64,000 bases of DNA, from assembly GCF_020740795.1 (NCBI RefSeq), contig NC_067290.1:15048001-15112000 (forward strand), in the 5' to 3' direction. Origin of the DNA: Apus apus. Taxonomy: Eukaryota; Chordata; Aves; Apodiformes; Apodidae. Position numbers and translations under genes: made by a program. The notes beneath the pieces were generated by a model that was not told where the DNA came from, searched no databases, and saw only the letters and a program-made list of their open reading frames with translations. This document shows positions 25,101 through 37,000 of this stretch, one piece after another; position 1 is the first letter of the stretch; each line of letters starts with the position of its first letter.

Positions 25101-27875
25101 ACCTCTGAAGTCTAGATCAAAAGACCCCCGACCCCTGAAGTCTGATGGAGGTTCATCTCTGCCCCTGTAATCCATATTATGTGCTTCTCTATCCCTGTAG
25201 TTCATACGGAACTGTTCCCTGTTCCTATAGTCCACTGAAGGAACTTCCCCACCCCTGAAGTCCATAGGTGGCCCTTCTCTCTCCCGGAAGGCTCCGGAGT
25301 ACATATCCCCACCCCTATACTCAGAAGAGGGTGGCTCCCTACCTCTGAAATCCATCTGAGACTCATCTCTGCCCTGGAAGTCAGATGGTGGGAAATCTCT
25401 GCCCCTGAAATCATGGTGCCCCTCCCCACCTCTGAAGTCACTACGTGGTCCATCTCTAGCTCCAAAGCTGAAAGAAGGTTCCTCTCTGTTGGCAAACTGA
25501 GGATTGAGGAGGCCTGTGAGTGCCTGGATATCAAAAGGAAGTGATTCTCTGCCAGAGAAGTTGCCAGAGTGTCTTTCTTGAGCAAGACTATCAAGGGAAG
25601 GAGGATATTCCCTGTTCCACCCGGGAGCAAACCTTTCTTCTTGGCTCCCACTGTAGAAATAAAGACAGTATTATTCATAACGTGCTTAGAGTCTGAAATC
25701 TACACAGCAGCACATTCTCTTCTAAACTTTTATAGAGTTGTGTAACAGTCTAAGATCCGCAGAAGATATTGATGTTTGGCAGTTTAAGATGAGGCAGCAT
25801 ACGACAGATGTGAGAAAGTAAACTTGGGTGCTCCCATTTCAGCACAATTTCCAGAAGCACTCAACAGGGAATACCTGCAATATTAATGGGTTAATGATGG
25901 TAGCAATCCACATAGTCCTGCACTGCACACAGCTCTGCAGCTGTTCATGGTTCCATCAGCTGGTGTGTTTGTTCGTTAGCATCACCAGCACATGCCTGTG
26001 AGGCACCGCTTGAGCTTAAGCTCTCTGGGCAGAATCACGAACGACTAACTTCACACGTCCTCCTGAGGCACATAAAAGCAGAGGTCACCAAACATTCTCT
26101 ATTAATCTACTACAGAGACTCCTTTACGCTTCCTTGTGCTGGAGTCTCAGGTGGCAAAACACTGAAAGCCATCAGCTCAGGCTTTGAGGATGTCACACAG
26201 GAGCACGACAACAATCAATGTTGAAGATGATTCTGCACCTGTACCTCCAGAATGGCTCTTACACCAAGTTTCCAACACTACAGCTACGAGCACTCCTGAT
26301 ACCTGCATAAAACCACTCAGGGATAGGTTTCTCTTAAGACAGTTTTGAAAAACCCAACTCATTGGGTTTTCCTGAGATAGAGCTACCTGATTTTTCATCT
26401 AAGTGAGGCTCCAATACCATTTAAAAAAAAACAAAACAGAATAATGAAGTATCAATACATTTCAAAATAACACCAAATGCTACCCAAATCAGTGGACATT
26501 TCCTTAGAAACTACAGCAAGTCATGTTCTTTGAGTTTCACTACAGAATCACTCACCAACAGCATGCACACCTGCACAGTTAATCAAACCACACACAGATT
26601 TCCTAATCTACACGTCCTCATTTCACCACCATATAGAATTAAAACTTGGTTCAAGGTTAGAATCCTCCACCCAGTATAGTAAATAATTATGCCAACAAAA
26701 TCTACTTAAAATTCAGCAGAACAGCATTATTGATATAATCGTAAAACATAACCATGTTCCTATCAATACCATTAGGACATATTCTGGAGGATACTGGTTT
26801 TTGTAGCTCAGATGTCACCAGCTTTCTCAACACATCACAGCTGGAAAATTATTTGAAGTATTCTTATTGCAGAAACCTGAAGCACTCCATGAGGAAGCAC
26901 CTTTACCATGCTGATATTCAAGTAACTGAGGTGGACATATGAGTAAAGGATGAAAGGTTTATTTATGCACAACAGAGGAAAACCTTGGCTCTTGGTGCCT
27001 CCATTTTATTTCATGTTTAATACCCAGAACCCTCTTGCAAACAGGGCCTATTAACAACCAGAGGAATATAAACTAAGCAAAGTATGATGCCATGCAGGTT
27101 TATCATTTAAAACAGTTTCACTGACATTCAAAAATGTCTTATGAAGGCCAAGAACATGGGGATATCTGGTCTACTCAGCCCCATGGAGAGAACTAAACTC
27201 TTAGAGTTTTCATAAAATCCTGTGTGCGATGAAAGTGAAAGTGCTGGTACTTCTGAAGTTAAGGTGAGCACCATGGTTGAAGAGAATCAATGTCACACTA
27301 GTAGGTGCTTCTCTTCTGCATCTTAACAGCACATGGTCTAGAGGGAGGTGTCCCTGCCCGTGGCAGTGGGGTTGGATCTCCATGATCTTTTAGGTCCTTT
27401 CCAACCCAAGCCATTCTATGATTCTATGGCATCAAAATCCACATTGCACATAATCATCTTAGCTTACAACAGCTACACAAAGTACCGCTAGAAAAGGTGG
27501 TGTGGAGAAGGAACAGAAATACTAAAAGCAGCTCTTTCTAAAAACAAACAAAACAACAAAAAAAAAAAAACCACAAAAAACCCACAAAAAACCCAAACAA
27601 ACAAAACAAAAAAAAGAGAAATAAACTTGACAGAAATGCAGAGTGTTACACTGTCACTTAATTTGCCCATTCTTTTGCAATCTAACCTAATCCCACACAG
27701 ACCTCAGAACTTTCAACAAAGTAATCTGCTTATGGGAGACGTGCAGAAATACTGACAAACAGAATGGCTTTCCCATGGGTCTCTAATTTTTAAGAACGTT
27801 GCTGAAACAAAGGGTACATTTCAATACTTACCGAAAAGATCCCATTCTGTTGCCTTGTCGATGGTCTCCCCACAT
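10125..27875 (-). CDS. RBM6: RBM6, RNA-binding motif protein 6 (5' part, five coding exons)
   Basis: Nuclear RNA-binding splicing regulator, paralogue of RBM5. Coding exons on the minus strand are 27875-27832 (start MWGDHRQGNRMGSFR), 25650-24306, 23554-23465, 22485-22416 and 10198-10125, with lengths 44, 1345, 90, 70 and 74 (1623 bases, 541 codons); all junctions are GT-AG and in frame. The large exon encodes GSQEERFAPGWNR, then many DFRGRD-like decapeptides, then the EGGLDFLGRQDTDYR stretch that identifies RBM6 rather than RBM5. Exons 3-5 make the first RRM, ending YDYGYVCVEFSLLEEAIGCM. The human protein is about 1,120 residues, so the zinc finger, second RRM, OCRE and G-patch parts must lie left of base 1. 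The start is supported by exact similarity to the mammalian N-terminus. The donor after the last visible exon (CAG/gttgct) is weak. Confidence 0.96.
10199..22415 (-). other. RBM6: RBM6 intron, 12.2 kb
   Basis: Intron between the exon ending TTCAG (donor gtgaga) and the exon starting GTTACGAC (acceptor gtccccag). It splits the first RRM. The sequence is AT-rich and unique in appearance. I see no second gene, RNA gene or recognisable transposon in it. Confidence 0.75.
24525..24545 (-). repeat. Poly-glutamine run in RBM6
   Basis: Seven consecutive glutamine codons (six CAG, one CAA) follow the decapeptide array. It is a short CAG microsatellite that may vary in length between individuals. The aligned human segment, as I recall it, lacks this run. 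Confidence 0.85.
24850..25445 (-). repeat. Coding decapeptide-repeat array of RBM6
   Basis: Inside the 1345-base RBM6 exon the same 30-base unit recurs many times and encodes variants of D-F-R-G-R-D/E plus four variable residues. Both the DNA (aaatc or gaagtc... tctctg... on the plus strand) and the protein are repetitive, so the array arose by tandem duplication. Mammalian RBM6 has the matching array, so it is ancestral. The repeat is arginine- and aspartate-rich and probably disordered. Confidence 0.9.
25651..27831 (-). other. RBM6: RBM6 intron between first and second coding exons
   Basis: A 2.2-kb intron with donor CG/gtaag and acceptor ttctacag. It contains a short CR1 LINE tail at 27336-27429 and an A-rich, CAAA-like simple-sequence stretch at 27540-27620. 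Confidence 0.8.
27336..27429 (+). mobile_element. CR1 LINE 3' tail fragment
   Basis: The stretch begins with a segment close to the CR1 consensus (gagggaggtgtccctgccc), passes through a version of ggttggatctccatgatc and ttccaaccca, and ends in the CR1 terminal microsatellite attctatgattctatg. This is a 5'-truncated copy, the usual fate of CR1 insertions in bird genomes. Confidence 0.9.
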
Positions 27876-30800
27876 TTTGATCTTGTCTGGTAGCTTTCCA
27901 GAAAAGGATAATTCACTCTAAGAACACCAAGACAGCACAACCTGTTGAATAAATAATGTTACAATAATCCACAAGGCATGAAAATACACATCATGTAAGA
28001 ACAGACTCTGCTAGTCAGGAGAAGAGGTATCTGGAACAACTGATCAGGATCCACAAATACACAGGACCACACGTGAAGGACTTAACTGTTGCATTTTTCC
28101 ACATACAAATTTGCAAGCTTCAAATGACTTCTGAAATCAAACTGTCAATATGGGTGGGCAAACAACTCGATATTTGCTTTGATTACCCTAAAGCTTTCCA
28201 ACATGCTGTGCTGTCTGACACTGCTCCGAGCACAACTAGAAATGTGAGAACACCACAGTCTATAAACAAGGGCCGTTACCGAACAACAGTTTGTAATTAA
28301 TGTTTAATCCAAGCTACTTTTGCCAAAAGCTCTTTGCTGTTCAAGACAGTGATCACTACTGTTGGTCTGCTCTGCTCACTCTCCCCTCAAAAGCATGTAG
28401 ATAACAGGGGGAACTTTGCCAATAAATCTTTACAGGCACTGTTCTCCAATGCTGAGTGTCACAAGTAACACTTGCCTCAACAGAAATCTAAATTGTCATC
28501 CACTTCCCCCCACCAGCGGAAAAGGCGAGGATTTCCTGGCAATTGCCAAAGCTGGACTTGGAAGAGGAAGAACTTCCGTCTTCCACCCAAAAAAGAAAAG
28601 GCTGCAGCAAAGAACAGAAAGAATAGAGCAAGATAAGGTAGATAGTGACCTGATGGTCTCAGACCTGCTCTGGCTAGTCCAGACACAGAGGTTCAGGAAG
28701 GCTGTTGTGCCACCAGACCAAGGCCAGGAGACCTGGGGCTGACGTGCTGCTACAAAGCAGCTTGACAGCAGGAACAAACAAACAGCAGAGATGAGGCAGA
28801 AGGCAGCACAGACACTGCCAGGCCAGGCAAGAGCAGCTCCTGTTCAACAAAAACACACAAGATCCTGTTCCTGCTGCCTTCCAAAGGTCAGTGCCAACAT
28901 ACGGGTGGCAGGTTGACAGAGCAGGTTATGCCAGACCTTACTCCAGGAAGCAATTCCAGATGTTAAGGAAGTAAAGGGAGTTGCCCTGCTGAGAGAGAAC
29001 ACCCACTCCTGCTGGGGTCCATGGGTAGCCAGCAAATGCTCCCAGGGCAGCAGGGATGGCAGCCCAGGCAGGTCTTGGCCCATGGGTATGGAGGCTGAAG
29101 AAGGCAATGTGGACAACCATGGCTGACCACAGAATCATAAAGGTTGGAAGGGACCTTAAAGATCACCAGATCAACCTCCCTGCTATGAACAGGGACACCC
29201 CACACTAGACCAGGCTGCACAAGCCTCATTCAACCTGGCCTTTAACACCTCCAGGGTGGGGGCTTCCAAAACCTTCCTAGGCAACCTATTTCAGTACCTT
29301 ACTACCCTCATGGTGAAGAATTTCTTCCAAATATCTAACCTAAATCCACCCTCTTTCAGGGTACAATCTACCCTTTGTTCTTTCACTGCCCTCTCTGGTG
29401 AAAAGCCCCTTCCCAGCAGGCCCCCTTCAGGTACTGGCAGGCCACTAGAAGGTCTCCCCATTATGAAGAAACAGGCTCACTCAGCTTGCCACCTAAGCCC
29501 AAGAGCATGGTCTTACTGCCATTTTACAGGGGTCTCCATGAAATAAGCACGTCCCTGGTCCCAAGGACTTCCTCCACAAGCTCTATCATTTTTTTCTTTC
29601 TCAGAAGTGAATCTAAGGGAACTGACTCTGCACCCTCCATGGAGAGCCCAGTTGAGCAGAGATGGTTATGGCAGTCACCATTATGGTCAGCTGTTACCAG
29701 CCAGACCTTTTATCTGAGATCTTTTGCAGCCTGCAGACCTGCTGCTTCTTCTTCTTCCCCCTTGAATTTCCTTCCCTACTCCAGTTCTCATTAAGTCAAC
29801 AAGCTTACTGATGCCTAAAATAAATAATAATAATAATCCCTTGCTAGCTGGGAACTGTTTGGACATAAACAGGAAAAAAAATACCGTTAGACTGGCACAG
29901 ATCAGCTGAGCCACTTGGCAACATCCATGGGTGTGAGGCCACGGTTCAATAACACAGGCAGCAATCCCAGCAGGGACAGTCCCCTGCTCAGCCTGATACA
30001 ATTTGTTCCCCCTGCTCTGCCTTTGGCAACGTGCAATGTGTTAGCTGAGCCAGCTTGTACTTTTCTGGGTCTGCACCATGGGTGACCCTCCAAAAAGAGT
30101 TATATTTAACCCAGGTCATTTCAGTGATGCAGTTTACTACACAGCCCCAGAAAACAAGGTGACAGCCAACTGCAGGACAGGGACAGACACTTCTCAGACT
30201 GGCTTTCATCAACACCTAGGTCTCCTGAAGGTATGCTCTACTACAACTGCTCCAGAAGGTGCACGCTGTGATGAGAGGCCATCAGGATTTACCCTCCAGG
30301 TAACAGCCAGCTCAGCTCCTACGCCCCTGGCTCCCAGCTGGGACATGGGTCAGTGTGAGTAAGGCTGTTTGCCAAAAGCACACCATCAGAGCCTGGGGCT
30401 GGGGCCAGGCCACCAGCAAAGCACGGGAAAAATCCACCCTAGAGTGCTAGGGATTCCACATCAATTAGTTTTGCCATGCCTGGTCACAACCACGCATCTG
30501 AGGGTGATGGCAACAAAGGACATCTCAGAGTGACACAGTAACACAGAAGCACAACATGGTCCAATTACTCTCATGGCCCGATTTAGAGTCCTTTTAAGAC
30601 AGTAATTAGCTGCTACTATTATACTGAATATTCAGGAGAGCCAACGTGCATCCTGAAAGTAGTTGTTTTGTTTCCCTCCTCTTCTCCCTGCTGGCAAAGC
30701 CCCAGCTCCAGTGAAGATACAGGTGAGTCTCAAAGGATGGGAACCTCTTCTGTGATCTTAGTTCCTCCAAGGACCAGTGGTCCCACAGCCCTCCCAGCAG

Positions 30801-32800
30801 ACAGGAGAGACTGACAGAGCTCCAGATGTTACCTGGCAACTATACCCAAGGGTTTCCTCAGCACCGTGGCCCTGTCCTCCCCAGAGCACCTCTGGACAGC
30901 CCAGCACCTGGCACTGCTGCTCAGGGGACTGTCCCCATTCTGCTCTCCAAATGCACATGCTAAGCCCAATGCCAGACTCTTTGGGAACCTCTTATTTCAA
31001 TTTACATCTCACTATGGTCAAATAATGGCATCGCACATCAGAAGCATGCAACTGAGCCAGGCTAAGAAGCTGGCCTTTTGAAGGAATAATTACAGACTTC
31101 TGGCAAGGGGCAGAGTGAGAAACGCCAGCACAGTCCTCCAGCATCTACTCACTGAATCACAGCCAATTTCACACCTTGTTTTCCAAATCCAGGTGGAGAG
31201 AGGAGAAATTGGTCATGGATTAGGCAAGGAGAAGTTTCAGAGAGATGCTATTTTCAGAAAAATACTCTGACAGCCACAACTTCTCTCCAGACAAATTTTG
31301 CCAAGGCTGCCAGACTTGGCATTTAGAGACCATGAGGAATTCACAGACATAACTACACACCAGACTCTGGACAGAGAACAGAGGAAGTAATTTGCTGCAG
31401 AACAACTTTTTGCATCTACTAGAGTTTTACTAAGGCTGAAGAAAAGAAAAAGCCTCTGTAAAATTAAACTACTACATGAGGTACAAAAGAAAGCATTTCC
31501 TCAAGCTACAGAAACTGCAAATATCCAAGAAAGCATGTTACTTCCAATGTTAAAGTCTAAGTGAAGAAGTATCAAAAAAAGCATGTATTAGAAACCAGCA
31601 GGTGAATTTTCATCACTCCCCCCATCACTATCTTGACCTTGCCTGTCCCACAGGACTTCAAAATCCATTCCAAACAAGGGAGTGTTGTGAGAGACTTTCA
31701 CACCACCAGAGCCCTGCTGTGACAGGGAAGTGGATTCCACCTTCAGCAGTAGTTCCAAAATTAACACACACATGAGCAATACCCCAAAACTCTTGTGGTA
31801 CCAATTGTTTTAAAAAGCAAAACATGAGAACCACGATTATCACCCCCAGTAGCTCAGCCACTGCACCACCTGGCAGCCTCCTGCACAAAATGGGCCACAT
31901 CCTGCTCCTCCTCAGCCTTTATTTACAGTCCAAAACCCGATCCAGCCCTTCACTGTGCCTTACTATCACCTAACACATCCCCAGCAACAGCTCCCATCAC
32001 CTCTCTCTGCACCCCAAGTGTGAATCCAACCCGCTTTTTGTCCATCTCTTTTAAAAACAGAAGTGCCCAGAGACATTTTTCACTGAAACACATACAACAC
32101 GGTGAGAAAAAAGCCCTAATTCTGACCAGGGCCTCAGAATACCACAGAGATATCCAGAAACACCAACGCAGAGGACAGGCCACAGCCGTGTGGGACACCC
32201 CTGGTGCTCCGGTACCGGGGACCAAGCTGCCCAAGCCGGTGGACACCTTCCACCGGGGCTCCGAAGAGCAGACCGAGCCTGCAGCCAGACGCGGGGCCAC
32301 CCCGGGGCCCGGAGCCGGGACCGGCTCCCTCACAGCTCGCAGCTGTGAGAGTCCCCGGTGCGAGGGACACAGGGTGCCCCAACGCGACACACGCTACCCT
32401 CCCTGATCCCCACGGACCCCAGGGGAAACCCTGGCTCCTCCATCCCAGCGGCCCTTAGAGCAGCCGCCCCCGCACACCCCTTCTCCCGGGAAGCCCGACA
32501 GGAGGGAACCCCCACGCAACTCCGGGCAGCTGTAAATACCTCCCCATCCCGGGAGGAGCCCCGCAGACCCCCGCCGCGCTCCCCTATCACTGCACCAACG
32601 GGGACCCCCTCTTTATCGCCGGGAACACCCCAGAAACACCCCCCCCCGCCCCCCCCTTCCCTGTTGCGGTTGGCCGCACGGCAGGCTCAGCTCCCCGGGT
32701 GCCGCCCTGGCGGCCCCCGTCAGACTCCGCGCGTCTTCCCAGGCACGACCCGCCAGCTCCGCGCCGCAGAGCCCGCACCCGCGGCCGGGGCCGCCCTCAC
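27876..32800 (-). other. RBM6: RBM6 5' UTR intron region
   Basis: About 5 kb between the RBM6 start-codon exon and the CpG-island promoter. The 5' UTR part of the start-codon exon probably begins at an acceptor at about 27951 (ttattcaacag) or 27926 (tgttcttag); I cannot decide which. It holds one CR1 copy (29130-29470) and no other gene that I can support. Confidence 0.6.
29130..29470 (-). mobile_element. CR1 LINE fragment, minus orientation
   Basis: Read on the minus strand this ends in ttccaacctttatgattctg, the CR1 3' terminus with a degenerate ATTCT tail. Upstream it has the family's segments for tctagtgtgg, a block around acaccctcatggtgaag reversed, and the conserved 3' UTR. It lies in the first RBM6 intron and is 5'-truncated. 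The far end (about 29470) is approximate. Confidence 0.85.
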
Positions 32801-32960
32801 CTCCGCCACCGCCGCTCCCGCCGCGCCAGGCCCAGCGCAACCGCGGCAAGAAGCCGGAAGTTCCGCTGCCTCCCGCCCGCCGCACGGCACGCCGGGAAGT
32901 GGAGTCCAGCCCGCCCGGCCACCTCACTACCTGTCCCGCCATGCTCCGCGCCCCGCGGAC
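32801..32960 (-). other. RBM6: Likely RBM6 non-coding first exon
   Basis: Inside the CpG island the minus strand has two good splice donors: GCGGAG/gtgagg (exon end at 32801) and GGACAG/gtagtg (exon end at 32931, right after a short ATG GCG GGA CAG frame). Either could join the exon carrying the RBM6 start codon at 27875. The transcription start is inferred from the island and not seen directly. Confidence 0.5.
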
Positions 32961-32973
32961 TCCACTTCCCGGC
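32891..32973. repeat. 17-bp perfect inverted repeat in the RBM6/MON1A promoter
   Basis: GCCGGGAAGTGGAGTCC at 32891-32907 is the exact reverse complement of GGACTCCACTTCCCGGC at 32957-32973, with a 49-base spacer. Each arm contains an ETS-like core (GGAAGTG) and resembles the ACTACAnnTCCC class of promoter element. The symmetry suits a divergent promoter. Confidence 0.85.
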
Positions 32974-32998
32974 ACGCTCTGCGCGGCCGCCCGGGGCC

Positions 32999-33016
32999 TG
33001 CCGGGAGTTGTAGTGG
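32999..33016 (-). promoter_or_regulatory. ZNF143/THAP11-like promoter element
   Basis: The minus strand reads CCACTACAACTCCCGGCA, close to the known SBS element core ACTACAANTCCC found near many CpG-island start sites. It lies 26 bases from the inverted repeat. Recognised by eye only. Confidence 0.6.
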
Positions 33017-34342
33017 CGGCGGGGCGGGCGGCAGCGGCGGGCGGCGGGCGCTGCCTACAGCCCCCGTGGTGCAGCGCGCTCTGCCCGGCCAGCCGCGGGG
33101 CGGGCCCGCCGGGGCGGGGTGCCGCGATGCCGCGGGCACCGGGGCCGGGACCGGGGTCAGGAGCGGGGGCAGGGCGGGAGGCGGCTGGTCGCCGCCGGCA
33201 TCGTGCCCCCTGCCCTGCCTAGGCCGTGCCGGGGGCTGCTGAGCCGCTCCCGCCGCCGCGCAGTTCGCCCGGGCCTCCGGTGCCGTCGGGAGGAGCCGCG
33301 AAGGTCGGTCCCTGCGCCTTGTCCTTCGGGGGGTCCGGGCCTGGCGGTGCTCCGGGGCACGGCGGTGCGCCGGGAGCGGTGACCCCTGGGCGGGGAGGGA
33401 GCGGTGCGGGCCCCGCAGCCGGGCCGCTGGCGCCCCGGAGAGACCCTCACCCCTGGGGTCTCCGAGAGGGGCCGGGGCTGGCAGAGCCGGGGCCAGGAGT
33501 GGCCGGGCCTGGCCAGGACGGGTCCCTCATCCGGCCCCCTCCAGGGCCTTTGGGGTGGGCGTCCCAGCACCCGCCCCCCCGGGCTGGCGTTGCCCGCCGG
33601 CCGTGGAGCCGGGGGCAGGGGGTGTGTCCCAGAGCGCCGGGCGGAGCCGGGGCTCCCCGGGCCTCCCCGCCAGCTGCTTTCAGAGACTGGGGAGACTCCG
33701 GCAGCAAAGGGGTGCAGGGTCCCGGGCCAGCCTGCCTTCCTGCTGCTGCCTTCGCTTCTGTTCCCTTTGGGGAGGGAAGCTTGGGCTGGAGGGACGAACA
33801 GGCTCTGCCCAGGAGGGCTGACCCGCCGGGCGGGGGCTGGAGAGGGCACTCAGCTCCCCGGGGCTCACACCATCTGGGCTGCCGTGACCTCTGGAGGAAA
33901 CGTCACCAGCCTGGTCTCATCTCAGCCACCTAATCCGGGCTGAGGAGAGCCATAAAACCCGCCCTTAGCAAACATCAGGCCCTCTGGAATCATCAGTGTG
34001 CGGGACCAGCCCCATCTAGGGCCAGCTCCCTTCCACCTGGCTGCTGGGAAGGCTGAGCGGCTTTCCCAGAGCTCAGGGGAAATCGGGGCCAAGCCTGGAT
34101 GAAAGGTGCTGGGACTGGGGAGATGAAAGGAGCTTGGGCCATGGGGGTGGAGGAAATTCTGCTGGATTAGAGCAGCTCTCCTGACGTCTCAACAGGGCTT
34201 GGTGCTGCCTGCTGAGGCAGCACGATTGAGCCGAGGATGCTGGAGCAGCCCCTCTTGAAAGCAGAGCGTTTCGGGACCTATTTTGTGGGAAAGGGAACAG
34301 AGGGGTGAGGCTGTGGGTCACACGCAGGTCTTGCCCTGAGGA
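33017..34342 (+). other. MON1A: MON1A 5' UTR region
   Basis: GC-rich sequence from the island to the MON1A start codon. It probably contains a non-coding first exon near 33.1-33.5 kb and an acceptor at about 34327 (gtcacacgcag) fifteen bases before the ATG. Donor positions are ambiguous, so exon 1 is not drawn. Confidence 0.5.
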
Positions 34343-37000
34343 ATGGCTGCAGATGTCCACAAGAAGAAAGGCTGGGAAGTGCCCAATGGGTCCCTGGCGC
34401 CAGGAGATGGGCAGCACACGGAGCGGTCCGAGAGCCCCACACCGGGGCTGGCGCAGGGGACAGAGCCAGGTATGGGGCAGAGCTCCTTGCAGGGGGAAGC
34501 GAGGGGAAAAAGCAGCTCCTCGTTATAGGGGCTGGGCCCTCCAAAGCCCTGTGGGCAGGGGAACACAGACCCACTGGTGACTCCCTACCAGTAGCACCTG
34601 CACTTCTGGGTGCTGCAGGATGGGGAAAGGGGGACAGGTCCCTTCCTGCACCCCCCTGTCCCTTTTGTCCCCTCTGTCTGCCTGCTGCCTCAGCATGGGG
34701 GACAGGCAGATGGAAGCTGCATGCCCGTTGTTCCCAGGGGCGGGCCAGGAGGGAGCCATGTTTGTGCACACCTGCTCCTATGAGGACTTGACAAGTCCCG
34801 AGGACGGGGCGGCCGCGACGCGGAGCCCAGAAGAGAGGCAGGGGGAGCCGGCTGAGCCGACCAGCATGGAGCAGATCAGCAAGGACTTCAGCGAGCTGAG
34901 CACACAGCTCACGGGCATGGCCCTCGACCTGGAGGAAGAGATGAGGCAGAGCCAGGAGGGGAAGCTGGAGCCGTCCCCACAGACCACCCGCCGCGACTCA
35001 GTGCTGTCGAGCAAAGAGGAGGAGGACGTGACCATGGACGCCTGGCGCATGCACCGGAAGCACGTCTTCGTGCTGAGTGAGGCGGGCAAGCCCGTGTACT
35101 CCCGCTACGGCTCTGAGGAGGCCCTCTCCAGCACCATGGGTGTCATGATGGCCTTGGTGTCCTTCCTGGAGGCTGAGAAAAATGCCATCCGGTCTATCCA
35201 TGCAGGTACTGCCCAGGGGGTGGTGGGTCTGGGGGATGTCACAGCCTGCCTGTCCATGCCCATGCCACTGTGGGCCACATTAGGTCTCGCTGGGGGCAGA
35301 TTGGTGGGAAGAGGGGAAGGCTGTAGCCTCAGGGAACCAGGCTTACAGATCTGTCCCCGGCTCCTCCCCGGGGACTCCTTCCCAAGCAGATGGCTACAAG
35401 GTGGTCTTTGTGCGGAGGAGCCCACTGGTGCTGGTGGCAGTGGCGCGGACCCAGCAGTCAGAGCAGGAGATCGCCCACGAGCTGCTCTACATCTACTACC
35501 AGATCCTGAGCCTGCTCACCTGGACCCAGCTCAACCACATCTTCCAGCAGAAGCAGAACTATGACCTGCGCAGACTCCTGGCTGGCTCCGAGCGCATCAC
35601 CGACAACCTGCTGGACCTCATGGCCCATGACCCCAGCTTCCTGATGGGCGCCGTGCGCTGCCTGCCCCTGGCCGCCAGCGTCCGGGACGCTGTCAGCACC
35701 AGCCTCCAGCAGGCCAAGGCCAAGAGCCTGGTCTTCTCTATCCTCCTATCAGGGAACCAGCTTGTGTCTCTTGTGAGAAAGAAGGATCAGTTCCTCCACC
35801 CTATTGATCTCCATCTGCTCTTTAACCTCATCAGCTCTTCTTCCTCTTTCCGGGAGGGTGAAGCCTGGACTCCCATTTGCCTCCCTAAGTTCAACTCCAG
35901 TGGCTTCTTCCATGCCCACATCTCCTACCTGGAACAGGAGATGGATCTGTGCCTCCTGCTGGTCTCCACTGACCGCGAGGACTTCTTCACCGTCTCCGAC
36001 TGCAAGCGGCGCTTCCAGGAGCGCCTGCGGCGGCGCGGGGTGCACCACGCTCTGCAGGAGGCCCTGCGTGCCCCCTTCTACAGTGTTGCCCAGGTGGGCA
36101 TCCCTGACCTCCGGCACTTCATCTATAAGTCCAAGAGCTCTGGGCTCTTCACCAGGTGAGCCATCAGGCCAAGGCCATGGATGTGGGTTGTGGGGCAAGC
36201 CTTCTCCATGAGCCCCCTTCTCCAGGGGGCTAACAGGGTGCTGTGTTCCTCCAGCCCAGAGATTGAGGCACCCTATGTGTTGGAGGAGGAGAAGGAAAGG
36301 CTCTTGGGTCTCTACCAGTACCTCCACAGCCGGGCTCACAATTCTTCACGCCCTCTGAAGAACATCTACTTCACAGGCCCCCGGGAGAACCTTCTGGCGT
36401 GGGTAAGGACCATCTGCAGGATTTGGGTGAGCCTGTCTTCTCTGGTCCTGCATGGTGGAGTAAGGGGTGGGTGGCACAATACAGCATCAGCTTTCTGGTC
36501 CCCAGGGTGGCCTCCAGCTCATACATGATCCTTTTGGTGGCCAGCCTGCCTCTCTGCACCCCTGTGCCAGGCAGGGACGGGCAGGGATAGCAGCAGGGGG
36601 CTGGTGAGTGCCAGCGCAAGGCTCTGTTGTGAATTCCCCTAGTGCCACAGAGAAAACCCACTCTGGGGGCATCCCCTGGGCCTTGGTCTCCTGACTTATG
36701 AGCAAACCAGTTGCCAGGTATTTAGGGTACCACACTGGCAGCCCACATCCCTGTCCTGGAGCACCTGTGCCTGTTCACAGTGCCCATGGGGGGAAGATGC
36801 AGTGCCAGCCCCAAGCAGGGTGCAGATGTGTCCAGCCCGTACCCTGCTTTTTCACCCAGGTAACCAGCGCCTTCGAGCTCTATGTATGCTACAGTCCCCT
36901 GGGGACCAAGGCCGGTGCCATCAGTGCTGTCAACAAGCTCATGAAGTGGATCCGCAAGGAGGAAGACCGTCTCTTCATCCTCACGCCCCAGACATACTGA
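34343..37000 (+). CDS. MON1A: MON1A, vacuolar fusion protein MON1 homolog A
   Basis: Subunit of the MON1-CCZ1 guanine-nucleotide exchange factor that activates Rab7 on late endosomes; longin-domain protein. Exons 34343-34469, 34738-35205, 35390-36155, 36255-36402 and 36860-37000 (127, 468, 766, 148 and 141 bases) join in frame to 1650 bases, 549 residues, close to the human 555. The start [10 protein letters not shown] is followed by [15 protein letters not shown], matching human SPTPGMAQGMEPG. The first longin domain begins near residue 150 ([18 protein letters not shown]). Exon 3 carries most of the conserved core ([36 protein letters not shown]). The C-terminus is [10 protein letters not shown]. 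All introns are short (98-457 bases). No domain looks damaged. Confidence 0.97.

Larger units (their letters stand above)
32200..33900. promoter_or_regulatory. CpG island, shared divergent promoter of RBM6 and MON1A
   Basis: Base composition changes abruptly near 32.2 kb to dense CpG and GC boxes. RBM6 starts leftward and MON1A rightward from this block. ETS-type cores (CCGGAAGT near 32855, and the GGGAAGTG/CACTTCCC pair) and a ZNF143-like element (32999-33016) lie in the middle. No TATA box is seen. Long open frames across it are a by-product of high GC. Confidence 0.8.

Noticed and set aside
33226-33933. 235-codon open frame on the plus strand in the CpG island
   Set aside because: High GC removes stop codons; several frames on both strands are open at once and the composition is only Gly/Pro/Arg-rich, with no recognisable domain.
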